This document shows, piece after piece, positions 18,658 through 27,346 of a DNA stretch of 64,000 nt. The notes beneath the pieces are model-generated. The model searched no databases. It was given only the letters and a program-made list of their open reading frames with translations, and was not told the origin of the DNA. Within the stretch, counting starts at the first letter, position 1. Every line of letters begins with the position of its first letter. This DNA comes from Bradyrhizobium erythrophlei (GTDB lineage Bacteria > Pseudomonadota > Alphaproteobacteria > Rhizobiales > Xanthobacteraceae). The stretch is taken from assembly GCF_900129505.1 (NCBI RefSeq), contig NZ_LT670818.1:372001-436000 (forward strand), given 5' to 3'. Both the position numbers and the translations under genes were made by a program.

Positions 18658-18817
18658 CCCTTACCGGCAGGGGAATCGCATATGGAATTTTTCGATTCTT
18701 TTCCCGTCCAAAGAGGCCGAATTGGATTCGAAAATTTCCTAGCGAAGGCCCCTGCGATTCTAAAGTTGCGCAGACTGGGCTTTGGAAAGTCATATGCGAT
18801 AGCCCTGCCCTTACCGG
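18658..18817. mobile_element. MITE-like 140-bp element with terminal inverted repeats and 10-bp flanking direct repeats
   Basis: The element proper spans 18668-18807. Its left end CAGGGGAATCGCATATG and right end CATATGCGATAGCCCTG pair at 15 of 17 positions. It is flanked on both sides by the direct repeat CCCTTACCGG (18658-18667 and 18808-18817), like a target-site duplication. An internal hairpin pairs GGAATTTTTCGA (18684) with TCGAAAATTTCC (18728), with one mismatch. No transposase is encoded, and frames through it are open on both strands only by chance. The right flank merges into a family A repeat. Confidence 0.5.
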
Positions 18818-18955
18818 GGAGAGGTCGGATCGCCCTTGCGATCCGGGCGAGGGGGACTCTCCACGAGTCCAGCTTGCCGAGAGAGCCCCTCACCCCAACC
18901 CTCTAAGAGCGAGCTTCGCTCGTCTCGACCCCGCCAAGAGCGGGGCGAGGGAGAA
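18808..18955. repeat. Dispersed palindromic repeat, family A (diverged)
   Basis: Blocks GGGGAGAGGTCGGATCGCCC, GCGATCCGGGCGAGGGGGACTCTCC, GAGAGCCCCTCACCCCAACCC and GCCAAGAGCGGGGCGAGGGAG correspond to family A in the opposite orientation. It fills the gap between the MITE-like element and the flavin reductase gene. Nothing else is seen in the roughly 490-base region upstream of fadE. Confidence 0.6.
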
Positions 18956-18966
18956 GAGCAGCGCGC

Positions 18967-19599
18967 TCAATCCGGCCGCACCATCTCGAACATCGCCTCG
19001 GGGCGAATTTCAAAGTAGTCGCCGCGTCTGCCGGCGCGCACGATGGGACGGGCCAGCGCGGTCTGGTAGACGCCGTCCTTGATCATGGCCTTGTCGATGT
19101 GGACGGCGACGACCTCGCCGAGGGTGAGCCAGGCCTGCGCCTTCTTGCCGTCGGCGCCCTGCAGCTGGATGATCTGGGTCAGCTTGCATTCGAACGAAAC
19201 CGGGCTTTCGCCGACCCGGGGCACGTTGACGAGTTTGCCCGGCACCGCGGTCAATCCAGCGATCTTGAACTCGCTGACCTCGTGGTCGACGTGTGCGGCG
19301 GTCGCGTTCATCTGCTTCGCCAGATCCATGGTCGCGAGATTCCAGACGAATTCGCCGGTCTCCTGGATATTGGCGACGCTGTCCTTCCAGGAGGTCGAGG
19401 AAAAGCCGATGATCGGCGGCGTATAGCAAAAGCCGTTGAAGAAACTGTAGGGTGCCAGATTGATATTGCCCCTGGCATCGCGCGACGAAATCCAGCCGAT
19501 CGGCCTTGGGGCAATGACGGCGTTGAACGGATCGTGCTTGAGGCCGTGGCCGTTCTTCGGCTCGTAGAAATGCAGGTCTTTCGGGGTCGATGCGTCCAC
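18967..19599 (-). CDS. Flavin reductase family protein (FMN-binding)
   Basis: 210 residues from a GTG with AAGGAA seven bases upstream; the open frame extends further but into a repeat. Characteristic stretches are APRPIGWISSRDARGNINLAPYSFFNGFCYTPP and NIQETGEFVWNLAT, seen in the FMN-binding split-barrel flavin reductases that reduce FMN with NAD(P)H for a partner oxygenase. No obvious partner is adjacent. The RND operon starts in the same orientation upstream, separated by a family D repeat, so the gene is probably transcribed separately. Confidence 0.85.
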   Translation of the reverse strand: MDASTPKDLHFYEPKNGHGLKHDPFNAVIAPRPIGWISSRDARGNINLAPYSFFNGFCYTPPIIGFSSTSWKDSVANIQETGEFVWNLATMDLAKQMNATAAHVDHEVSEFKIAGLTAVPGKLVNVPRVGESPVSFECKLTQIIQLQGADGKKAQAWLTLGEVVAVHIDKAMIKDGVYQTALARPIVRAGRRGDYFEIRPEAMFEMVRPD

Positions 19600-19642
19600 G
19601 TCGTATTCCTTGTTGCTGTGCAGGTCATTGCGAGGGGCAATC

Positions 19643-19765
19643 GTAGCCCGGATGGAGCGAAGCGCAATCCGGGACTGTCGCGCAATCGCTCGAGTTATCC
19701 CGGATACACGGAGCCTGTCATCGGGCGGCGCTTCGCGCCGACCCGTTGGCTCCATCCGAGCTACG
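19643..19765. repeat. Palindromic repeat, family D
   Basis: The outer arms GTAGCCCGGATGGAGC and GGCTCCATCCGAGCTAC are near complements. The inner blocks GCGCAATCCGGG and CATCGGGCGGCGCTTCGCGCCG form smaller hairpins. It is intergenic, between the tetR-type gene and the flavin reductase. One copy is seen in this window. Confidence 0.6.
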
Positions 19766-19775
19766 CAGCATCGGA

Positions 19776-20414
19776 TTATTTCCCGGCCGTCTTGCTCCGC
19801 GCGGTCAGTCCGGCGAGGACAAAATCGACCATCTGGTCCAGCGACGGGCCTGGCTTGCTGGCGGCTTGCGCGATCATCTGCGGATGGAAAAACCGCATCA
19901 TCGCGGTGCAGGTGCACATCGCCGCCAGCGGCACATCCGGGGCGTCGAACTCGCCGGAGGCCGCGCCCTCGGCGATGACCTGGGCGATGGTCTCGGTCAG
20001 CCGCTGCATGTGGGCGACGCAGACCTCCCAGCTCTCCTCCATCGCGATCTCGACCATCTCATGCAGCTTGGAATCGCCGATATAGCGTTCGCAGTTCATG
20101 CGATGGATGGTGGTGATGAGTTCGCGCAGGCGGGCGGCCGCGGGTCCCGGCTTGGCCGCGATCGCCTGGGCGGCGTCCTCGACCCCGCCCATCAGGGTGC
20201 GCGCGACACCCTCGTGGATCGCCTTTTTCGAATCGAAAAAGCGATAGACGTTCGCCGGGCTCATCCGCAGCACCTTGGCGATGTCGGCGACGGTGGTCTT
20301 CTGATAGCCGATTTCGCGAAACAGGCGTTCCGCCACCACGAGAATCCGCTCCCTCGTGTCGTGTTCGATATGTTCGGAAACCAGCGTCATGTCGGTACTC
20401 AGTTCCGTGCGCAC
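19776..20414 (-). CDS. TetR-family regulator of the RND efflux operon
   Basis: 212 residues; ATG starts at residue 1 or 9 are both possible. The N-terminal helix-turn-helix (RILVVAERLFREIGYQKTTVADIAKVLRMSPANVYRFFDSKKAI) is the classical TetR type, with a variable ligand-binding C-terminal domain. It begins 23 bases after the pump gene on the same strand, so it is the third gene of the operon it most likely represses. The palindrome at 24756-24777 before the first gene is the probable operator. The inducer is unknown. Confidence 0.88.
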   Translation of the reverse strand: MRTELSTDMTLVSEHIEHDTRERILVVAERLFREIGYQKTTVADIAKVLRMSPANVYRFFDSKKAIHEGVARTLMGGVEDAAQAIAAKPGPAAARLRELITTIHRMNCERYIGDSKLHEMVEIAMEESWEVCVAHMQRLTETIAQVIAEGAASGEFDAPDVPLAAMCTCTAMMRFFHPQMIAQAASKPGPSLDQMVDFVLAGLTARSKTAGK

Positions 20415-20437
20415 GATTGAGTGCGCACAATCTTCAA

Positions 20438-23400
20438 TTATTCCGCTGCCTCGGCAAGCGGAATTGCGGGTTCGGCCCCGGCCTGATGTTGCGGCGCAAG
20501 AGCAATGTGTTCGCTCTTGCCGCTTTCTTCAAGACTGTTGCGGAACCAGAGGGCGTAGAGGCCCGGCAGGTACAGCAGGGTCAGGAAGGTTGCAACAAAC
20601 AAGCCGCCCATGATGGTGATCGCCATCGGGCCCCAGAACGCCGAGCGCGACAGCGGGATCATCGCCAGGATCGCGGCCAGCGCGGTGAGCACCACCGGAC
20701 GAGCGCGCCGGACGGTGGCTTCCACGATGGCCTCCTTGCGGCTGAGGCCGTGGGAGACGTCGGTTTCGATCTGGTCGACCAAGATCACCGCGTTGCGCAT
20801 GATCATGCCGGCCAGCGCGATCAGCCCGAGCAGCGCCACGAAGCCGAACGGCTGGTGAGCGACGTTCAGGCCCAGCGACGCCCCGACGATGCCGAGCGGC
20901 GCCGTCAGGAATACCAGCAGCAGGCGCGAAAAACTCTGCAGCTGGATCATCAGCAGCGTCAGCATGACGACGACCATCAGCGGAAACAGCACGAAGATCG
21001 AGGCGTTGCCCTTGGCGGATTCCTCGAACGCGCCGCCCGCTTCGATCCGGTAGGCCGGCTCGAGGCTGTCGCGGATTTCCTGCAAGCGCGGCCAGATCTG
21101 GTTGGTCACGTCGGGCGCCTGCACGCCGTCGACGACGTCGCCGCGCACGGTGATCGCCATGTCGCGGTTGCGCCGCCACATGATCGGCTCCTCGTGGTCA
21201 TACTCGATCTTGGCGATCTGCAAGAGCGGCACCGCAACGCCGTTGCGCGAGGTGATGGTGAGGTCGCCGACATGGGCGAGATCGAGCCGTTCGGACGGCA
21301 CCGCGCGCGCGACCACGCCGACCTTCTCGATGCCGTCGCGAATCGTGGTCACCGGCGCGCCCGAGATCAGCATGCTCAGCGCCTGCGAGACGTCCTGCGG
21401 GGTGAGGCCGAGCGCGCGGGCACGGTCCTGGTCGACGACGAGCTTGAGATATGGCGACTGCTCGTTCCAGTCGAGTTGCGGATCCTTGACCTTGTCGTTC
21501 TGCCGGACCACGTCGCGCACCTTGTAGGCGATGTCGCGGACCACGGCGGGATCGGGGCCGATCACGCGGAACTGGACGGGAAAGCCAACCGGCGGGCCGA
21601 AATTGAAGCGGTCTACCCGCACGCGGGCTTCGGTCAGCGCGCCGTCGTCGACGGCCTTCTCGATCCGCGCCTTGATCCGCTCGCGCGCCTCGACGTCCCT
21701 GGCGACCACGACGATCTCGGCGAAAGCCTCGTTCGGCAGCTGCGGGCTGAGGCCCAGCCAGAAGCGCGGCGAGCCCTGCCCGACATAGGCCGTGTAGGTC
21801 GCGATGTCCTCGTCGCCCTTCAGCAGCTCTTCCGCCTTCTTCACCGACTTTTCGGTGACCCCGAACGCGGTGCCCTCGGGCAGGCGCAGCTGCACGAACA
21901 GCTCCGGCCGTTCCGACAGCGGGAAGAACTGCTGCTGGACGTGACCGAAACCCACGATCGAGAGCGCGAACACGCCCACCGTCGCCAGCACCACCTTGAC
22001 GCGGTGCTCGACGCACCAGGCGATCATGCTGCGGAGAATCCGGTAGACGCGGGTTTCATACACCGCGTGCGGATCGTGATTGTGGTGGACGGTGATGTTC
22101 GGCAGCAGCTTGACGCCGATATAGGGCGTGAAGATCACCGCGACGAACCAGGACGCCACCAGCGCGATCGCCACGATCCAGAAGATGCCGCCGGCATATT
22201 CGCCGACCGCGGAATTGGCAAAACCGATCGGCAGGAAGCCCGCAGCGGTCACCAGCGTTCCCGTCAGCATGGGGAACGCGGTGGATTCCCAGGCAAAGGA
22301 CGCAGCGCGGACGCGGTCCCAGCCCTGCTCCATCTTCACCACCATCATCTCGACCGCGATGATGGCGTCGTCGACCAATAGCCCGAGCGCGATGATCAGC
22401 GCGCCCAGCGTGATACGATGCAGATCGATCGACATCGCATTCATGATGATGAACACGATCGCCAGCACCAGCGGCACCGACAGCGCCACCACGATCCCGG
22501 TGCGCCAGCCCAAGGCGACGAAGGAGACGAACAGCACGATCGCCAGGGCTTCGACGAAGGAATGCACGAACTCGCTGACGGCGCGCTCGACCACGGCAGG
22601 CTGATCGGCGATCAGTTCGACATTGATGCCCTGCGGCACCGCCTTCATGAAGTCGGCGGTAGCACCGGCGACGTCCTTGCCGAGTTCCAGGATGTTGGCG
22701 CCCTTGGCGGTAACCACGCCAATGCCGAGCGCGGGCTTGCCTTCCTGACGCACCACAAAACTCGGCGGGTCGGCATAGCCGTGGGTGACGGTGGCGATAT
22801 CGCCCAGGCGGAACACCCGGCCGTTGCTCTCGACCGGAGTTTCGGCGACGGCCTTGACGCCGTCGAGCGCGCCGGTGACGCGCAGCGGCACGCGCTGCGA
22901 GGAGGTCTCGACCGTGCCGGCGGGCACGACGTTGTTCTGCTTGGCGAGCGAATCGAACAGCGCCTGCGGGGTGATCCCGAGCGTCGCCAGCTTGGCGTGG
23001 GAGAATTCGACGTAGATCTTCTCGTCCTGGGTGCCGTAGAGATCGACCTTAGTCACGCCAGGCACTTTCAACAACCGCTGGCGCATGCCTTCGGCCGCCT
23101 TTTTCAGCTGCGCGTAGTCAGCGCCGTCGCTGGTCATCATATAGAGAATGGAATCGACGTCGGAGAATTCGTCGTTGACGACGGGACCGAGCAGATTGGC
23201 CGGCAATTGCGGTTGCACGTCGGCGAGCTTCTTGCGCAACAGATAGAACAGGTACGGCACGTCCTTCGGCGGCGTCGAATCCTTGAAGGTGACCTGCATC
23301 GCCGTGAACGCCGGCTTCGAATAGGTCTGCACCTTTTCGAAATAGGGAAGTTCCTGCAATTTCTTCTCGATGGGGTCGGCGACCTGCGTCTGCATTTCGG

Positions 23401-23578
23401 CCGCGGTAGCACCCGGCCAGATCGCCGAGACGTTCACCACCTTGACGGTGAAGAACGGATCTTCGGCGCGGCCGAGCCGCTCATAGGAGAAGAAGCCGGC
23501 GGCGCCGAGGGCTATGACGAGAAACAGGATCAGTGCGGGATGGCTGACCGCCCATGCCGAAAGATTGAAATGCTTCAT
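20438..23578 (-). CDS. RND efflux pump inner-membrane subunit
   Basis: 1046 residues with the usual layout of one N-terminal transmembrane helix, a large periplasmic loop, six helices, a second periplasmic loop and five helices. The proton-relay region reads LGLLVDDAIIAVEMMVVKMEQG, with the paired Asp expected of RND pumps, and a PLSRSAFWGPMA block lies near the end. The absence of a long charged metal motif and the pairing with a lipoprotein fusion subunit point to drug or organic solute export; the substrate cannot be told. No outer-membrane channel gene is in the operon, so it would borrow one. Confidence 0.92.
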   Translation of the reverse strand: MKHFNLSAWAVSHPALILFLVIALGAAGFFSYERLGRAEDPFFTVKVVNVSAIWPGATAAEMQTQVADPIEKKLQELPYFEKVQTYSKPAFTAMQVTFKDSTPPKDVPYLFYLLRKKLADVQPQLPANLLGPVVNDEFSDVDSILYMMTSDGADYAQLKKAAEGMRQRLLKVPGVTKVDLYGTQDEKIYVEFSHAKLATLGITPQALFDSLAKQNNVVPAGTVETSSQRVPLRVTGALDGVKAVAETPVESNGRVFRLGDIATVTHGYADPPSFVVRQEGKPALGIGVVTAKGANILELGKDVAGATADFMKAVPQGINVELIADQPAVVERAVSEFVHSFVEALAIVLFVSFVALGWRTGIVVALSVPLVLAIVFIIMNAMSIDLHRITLGALIIALGLLVDDAIIAVEMMVVKMEQGWDRVRAASFAWESTAFPMLTGTLVTAAGFLPIGFANSAVGEYAGGIFWIVAIALVASWFVAVIFTPYIGVKLLPNITVHHNHDPHAVYETRVYRILRSMIAWCVEHRVKVVLATVGVFALSIVGFGHVQQQFFPLSERPELFVQLRLPEGTAFGVTEKSVKKAEELLKGDEDIATYTAYVGQGSPRFWLGLSPQLPNEAFAEIVVVARDVEARERIKARIEKAVDDGALTEARVRVDRFNFGPPVGFPVQFRVIGPDPAVVRDIAYKVRDVVRQNDKVKDPQLDWNEQSPYLKLVVDQDRARALGLTPQDVSQALSMLISGAPVTTIRDGIEKVGVVARAVPSERLDLAHVGDLTITSRNGVAVPLLQIAKIEYDHEEPIMWRRNRDMAITVRGDVVDGVQAPDVTNQIWPRLQEIRDSLEPAYRIEAGGAFEESAKGNASIFVLFPLMVVVMLTLLMIQLQSFSRLLLVFLTAPLGIVGASLGLNVAHQPFGFVALLGLIALAGMIMRNAVILVDQIETDVSHGLSRKEAIVEATVRRARPVVLTALAAILAMIPLSRSAFWGPMAITIMGGLFVATFLTLLYLPGLYALWFRNSLEESGKSEHIALAPQHQAGAEPAIPLAEAAE

Positions 23579-23603
23579 CGCGCCCTCCTCGAATTAACCG
23601 GGA

Positions 23604-24710
23604 TTAAAACGACAGTGACGAGACGACCCGGACCTTCTGGGCCGGATCGAGCTTCTGCACGCCGAGCGCCACCACCTTGGCGCTCTCGTCGACGCCGCCG
23701 GATATGACGACGTCGTTACTCTCATAGGATTTGACGGTGACGGCTTTAAGCGAGATCTCGCCCTTGTCGTCGACGACATAGAACGAGGGATCGCGGCCTT
23801 CGCTGAACAGCGCCGACAGCGGCAGTCGCGCCACCCGCATGGTCGCGGGGTCGGCCAGGGTCAGCGTCGCGGTCATGCCGAGCGAGACGCTGTCGCCGGC
23901 ATCGGGCAGAGAAAATTTCGCCAGATAGGTGCGGGTCGCAGGATCCGCATTGGGTGCGATTTCGCGCAGTTTTGCCGCGTATTTCTTGTTGGGCTCGGAC
24001 CACAAGGACACGCTGGCGACGCCCTCCTTGGCGCGATTCAGCAAGGTCTCGGGGATGGCGACGACGGCTTCCTTTTCCGCAAAGCGTGCGACGCGAATGG
24101 CGGTCTGCCCCGCCGACACGACCTGGCCGGGGTCGATCAAGGTCGCGGTGACGACACCGCGGCTGTCGGCGGTGATTGTTGCGTAAGACAGCGAGTTGTT
24201 GGTGAGTTCGACCGAGCGCTGGGCGCGGTTGAGCCGCGCGCGCGCTTCGTCGGCGGTGGCCCTGGCCTGATCCATCTGCGCGTCGGTGGCCCAACCCTTG
24301 GCGCGCAATTCCCTGGCGCGGGTTTCGGCGGCGGACGCCTGCGCCTGCACGCCGGTGGCGGCGCGCAATTCGGCCTCGGCCTGCTCGGCCTGCAGCTTCA
24401 GATCGACCTCGTCGAGGGTGGCGAGCGGCTGGCCGACATCGACGGTCTGCCCGACTTCGACCAGGCGCTTTGCGACCTTGCCGGGGACCCGGAAGCCCAT
24501 GTCGGTCTCGATCCGGGGCTTGATGGTGCCGACGAAACTGCGCTCCGGCGATTCGGCCTCGTAATGCACCGTGGCGACCAAAACCGGGCGCGACGGGGTG
24601 GCCTTTTCGGCGACCTTGTCGTTGCAGCCGGCCAGCGACACCGCCAGCAGCGCCAGCGACGCACCCACTAATAGCCTGGAATAGCTCGACAAAATGGAAC
24701 GGACGATCAT
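23604..24710 (-). CDS. RND efflux membrane-fusion (periplasmic adaptor) lipoprotein
   Basis: 368 residues. The signal peptide ends in a lipobox, VSLAGC, so the protein is anchored by lipid at Cys ~29. Next come a beta-barrel/lipoyl segment (MGFRVPGKVAKRLVEVGQTVDVGQPLATLDE), an Ala/Glu-rich alpha-hairpin (residues ~100-165), a second lipoyl half (SRGVVTATLIDPGQVVSAGQ) and a C-terminal barrel. It bridges the RND pump to an outer-membrane channel. It is the first gene of the operon, with a strong palindrome 46 bases upstream. Confidence 0.92.
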   Translation of the reverse strand: MIVRSILSSYSRLLVGASLALLAVSLAGCNDKVAEKATPSRPVLVATVHYEAESPERSFVGTIKPRIETDMGFRVPGKVAKRLVEVGQTVDVGQPLATLDEVDLKLQAEQAEAELRAATGVQAQASAAETRARELRAKGWATDAQMDQARATADEARARLNRAQRSVELTNNSLSYATITADSRGVVTATLIDPGQVVSAGQTAIRVARFAEKEAVVAIPETLLNRAKEGVASVSLWSEPNKKYAAKLREIAPNADPATRTYLAKFSLPDAGDSVSLGMTATLTLADPATMRVARLPLSALFSEGRDPSFYVVDDKGEISLKAVTVKSYESNDVVISGGVDESAKVVALGVQKLDPAQKVRVVSSLSF

Positions 24711-24755
24711 GACGGCTTCCCTCGGTGAACGTGTGAGGAAGTGTCGATTGTTTAA

Positions 24756-24777
24756 TGACGAATGTCAATATTCGTCA
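24756..24777 (-). promoter_or_regulatory. TetR-type operator overlapping the -35 box of the RND operon
   Basis: A perfect inverted repeat TGACGAAT-N6-ATTCGTCA. On the minus strand its central part contains TTGACA, an ideal sigma-70 -35 hexamer, so a bound repressor would block RNA polymerase. It lies 46 bases upstream of the fusion-protein ATG. The gene for a TetR-type regulator ends the same operon, so autorepression is the simplest reading. Confidence 0.7.
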
Positions 24778-24919
24778 GTGATCATGATTTCGTGAAACGC
24801 TTGGCTGGTTGAGGAGTCGCGAATTTGCCGGGGTAGCGCGCCATGCCTGATCGCTTCGTCCGCCTACCGATGGAGGAAAAGCCGTGCAGCCCCGCCGGTC
24901 GCCAGGCCACCATTCGTCC

Positions 24920-24954
24920 ATCAACAAAGGGCGGCGGTTTGCGCCGCCGCCCTT
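24920..24954 (-). terminator. Intrinsic terminator downstream of the GST gene
   Basis: An 11-bp perfect stem, AAGGGCGGCGG / CCGCCGCCCTT, with a six-base loop. On the minus strand it is followed by TTTGTTGA. It lies about 29 bases after the GST stop codon and would end the SDR-SDR-GST transcript. Confidence 0.7.
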
Positions 24955-24982
24955 CTGCCCTGTCTGGCCGGATGCCTCGCCC

Positions 24983-25615
24983 TTATGCCGCCATGCTGGG
25001 GCGCGCCGAGACGTCATCGTACCAGCGCCTCAACGCTGTCAGTTCCTCGGGCATTGCAAGCCCAACTGCCCTGGTCGCGAAATCGACTGTGACGATGGCG
25101 GTGATATCGGCGACCGAGAATTCATCGCCGGCGATGAAGGAGACCTCGGCGAGCCGGGCATTGAAGTCGGCGTAGAAATTCCCGACGCGCGCCTTGCTGC
25201 GTTCGACCAGCGCCGGAATCTGCTCGTAATCATGCGGTCCGGCGATCGCCCGGCCCTTGAGACCGGGAACGGCGTTGCGGACCGCCTCCATCGCCGAGGC
25301 AAATCCCTCCTGCTCGACCCGCCGCTCCCACATCGTGACCAGCGCCTTGGCCTTTGCAGTGCTCCCAAGCAGCGGCGGCGCGGGATGGATTTCCTCGAGA
25401 TAGCGCAGGATGGCCGGCACCTCGCCGATCGCGGTGCCGTCGTCCAGCAGCAGGGTAGGAACCACGCGGCGCGGATTGATCTCGGCATAAGGCTCGGAAA
25501 ACTGTTCCTTCGCCGCGAGATCGACCGGCACGATCGGCATCGAAATCCCCTTCTCGGCCAGGTAGATTCGCACCCGGCGGGAGTTCGGCGACGAGTTTGC
25601 CTGATAGAGTTTCAT
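24983..25615 (-). CDS. Glutathione S-transferase family protein
   Basis: 210 residues with the two-domain GST layout. The N-terminal thioredoxin-like domain begins MKLYQANSSPNSRRVRIYLAEKG, in which the SPNS segment holds the likely active-site serine, and the cis-Pro region is RRVVPTLLLDDG, followed by EVPAILRYLEE. An all-helical C-terminal domain has GDEFSVADITAIV. It probably conjugates or isomerises small electrophiles. It is the last of three co-oriented genes with two short-chain dehydrogenases, and a terminator follows. Confidence 0.88.
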   Translation of the reverse strand: MKLYQANSSPNSRRVRIYLAEKGISMPIVPVDLAAKEQFSEPYAEINPRRVVPTLLLDDGTAIGEVPAILRYLEEIHPAPPLLGSTAKAKALVTMWERRVEQEGFASAMEAVRNAVPGLKGRAIAGPHDYEQIPALVERSKARVGNFYADFNARLAEVSFIAGDEFSVADITAIVTVDFATRAVGLAMPEELTALRRWYDDVSARPSMAA

Positions 25616-25638
25616 TGTAAGTCTCCCCTCACCCGCAT

Positions 25639-26385
25639 TCAGATCTTGGAGCCGCCGCCGGCCTGAAGGGTGTCGCCGGTCACCCAGCGCGCCGCGTCGG
25701 ATGCCAGAAACGCAATGACATCGGCGATATCGTCGGGGTGGCCGATGCGCTGCAGCGCCTGGATCGAGAGCGTGTAGTCGCGGCCCTCATCGGATCGCAC
25801 GAAGCTCGACATGTCGGTATCGATCACGCCCGGCGCGACCGCGTTGACGCGAATGCCGCGCGGCCCCAACAGCGCGGCGAAATGTTTCACCAGCGTATCG
25901 ATCGCACCCTTGGTGGCGGCATAGGCCGGCAACAGGCCCACCGACGCGCGCGCCGCCAGCGACGACAGCAGCACGATGCTGGATCCTTCGCCCAGCAGCG
26001 GCAGCAATTGCTGCACCAGGAAGAACGGCGCGCGGACGTTGACGGCGAACATGCGGTCGAACTCCGCCACCGTCTGGTCCTCGATGCTGGCTGGTGTCGC
26101 GACGCCGGCATTGGCGACGAGGATATCGAGCCGCTCGCCGACGAGTTTTTTGACTTCCGCGGCCAGCTTGTGGGCGCCGTCGGGAGCGCCGAGATCGGCG
26201 CCGACCGCATCGGCTTTGCCGCCGGCGGCACGGATTTCGGCAACCAGAGATTCGGCTTCCTTGGCGGCGCTGCCGTAGTGAACGATGACGCGGGCGCCGG
26301 CCGCGGCGAGCGCTCGGGCGGCGGCGCGGCCGATGCCGCGCGAGGCGCCGGTAACCAAAGCGGTTCTGCTGATGAGGTCACTCAT
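25639..26385 (-). CDS. Short-chain dehydrogenase/reductase (3-oxoacyl-ACP-reductase-like)
   Basis: 248 residues, a classical SDR. The NAD(P)-binding motif is TGASRGIGRAAA, the catalytic Ser lies in IVLLSSLAA, the YxxxK motif is YAATKGA, and NAGVATP marks the core. The C-terminus (ASDAARWVTGDTLQAGGGS) is typical of FabG-like enzymes. The substrate is unknown. It lies between a second SDR and a GST on the same strand; a LysR gene diverges from this group and probably controls it. Confidence 0.88.
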   Translation of the reverse strand: MSDLISRTALVTGASRGIGRAAARALAAAGARVIVHYGSAAKEAESLVAEIRAAGGKADAVGADLGAPDGAHKLAAEVKKLVGERLDILVANAGVATPASIEDQTVAEFDRMFAVNVRAPFFLVQQLLPLLGEGSSIVLLSSLAARASVGLLPAYAATKGAIDTLVKHFAALLGPRGIRVNAVAPGVIDTDMSSFVRSDEGRDYTLSIQALQRIGHPDDIADVIAFLASDAARWVTGDTLQAGGGSKI

Positions 26386-26429
26386 GGTGGTTCTCCGTAG
26401 GGTTTGTTCGAGTTGTCCGATTGGGCTGA

Positions 26430-27176
26430 TTACGCGGCGGTCTTGCCGCCATTGACGTTGATGATCTGGCCGGTGATGAACGAGGCCTTGGCCGAGCTTG
26501 CGAACACGATCGCATCCGCAATCTCTTCGGGCTTGCCGGTGCGTTTCAGCGGCACGCCGGCCACGAGCCCGGCCTTCCGTTCCGAACTGCCGGTGAAGCG
26601 ATCCAGCATCGCGGTCTCGATCGGGCCGGGCGCCACCGCGTTGACGCGCACGCCGAACGCGGCCGCTTCGAGCGCCGCCGACTTTGTCAGTCCTTCGACC
26701 GCGTGTTTGCTGGCGGTGTAGAGCGAGGCGCCGGGCGCGCCGCGCTGGCCCATGGTCGACGACAGATTGACGATGCTGCCGCTTCCCTGCGCCTGCATCA
26801 CCCGCAGTTCGTGCTTCATGCTCAGGAGCACGCCGAGCACGTTGGTATCGAAGGTCGAAGCATAGCTTTCCGCGGTCTGCTCGGTGACCGGGCCGGGCTT
26901 GCCTTCGGTGCCGGCATTGTTGACGGCGACATCGAGGCGGCCGAACCGGGCGACGGTCTCGTCGATGAGATGGCGGACGTCGTCCTCGTGGCGGACGTCG
27001 GCACGAATGAACTCGGCTTCCGCGCCACGCGCGCGAAGCTCCGCGGCCAGCGCTGCGCCGGCGTCATCGCGGCGGCCGGAAACGACGACCTTGGCGCCTT
27101 CCGCTGCGAAGGCGAGCGCGGTGGCGCGGCCGATGCCAGTCAGGGCGCCTGTGATCAGAACGACGGGCTGGCTCAT
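26430..27176 (-). CDS. Short-chain dehydrogenase/reductase
   Basis: 248 residues. Coenzyme motif TGALTGIGRATA, NNAGTEG core, catalytic Ser in VNLSSTMG and YTASKHA as the YxxxK motif. It is clearly related to its neighbour but not a recent duplicate, since the sequences differ throughout. It is the first gene of the SDR-SDR-GST group and is divergent from the LysR gene across 170 bases. The substrate is unknown; quinone, aldehyde or hydroxy-acid chemistry are all possible. Confidence 0.88.
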   Translation of the reverse strand: MSQPVVLITGALTGIGRATALAFAAEGAKVVVSGRRDDAGAALAAELRARGAEAEFIRADVRHEDDVRHLIDETVARFGRLDVAVNNAGTEGKPGPVTEQTAESYASTFDTNVLGVLLSMKHELRVMQAQGSGSIVNLSSTMGQRGAPGASLYTASKHAVEGLTKSAALEAAAFGVRVNAVAPGPIETAMLDRFTGSSERKAGLVAGVPLKRTGKPEEIADAIVFASSAKASFITGQIINVNGGKTAA

Positions 27177-27346
27177 CTGAGTTCTCCTTCAATTCGGCGT
27201 GATATGCCTGCTAGGTCTTTTGGCGGACTTGGGCCCAACTCGGCTGCTAGCGCCTTATTGCCCGCCGTTGCCGGTGATGTAGATCGCGCTGGCGTCCGGG
27301 AGAAAGACTTTGTAGGGTCAAAGCCATACTTTTGAGGAATAGCTTG

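Noticed and set aside
18631..18906. Two opposing ORFs of 84-91 residues between fadE and the flavin reductase
   Set aside because: Both pass through the MITE-like element and family A repeat; the openness comes from repeat composition.
20417..22381. 654-residue plus-strand frame opposite the RND pump
   Set aside because: It has the His/Arg/Asp-rich composition of an antisense shadow, while the minus strand has an unmistakable RND pump.
22418..23707. 429-residue plus-strand frame opposite the RND pump and fusion gene
   Set aside because: Same reason: antisense shadow with no motif.
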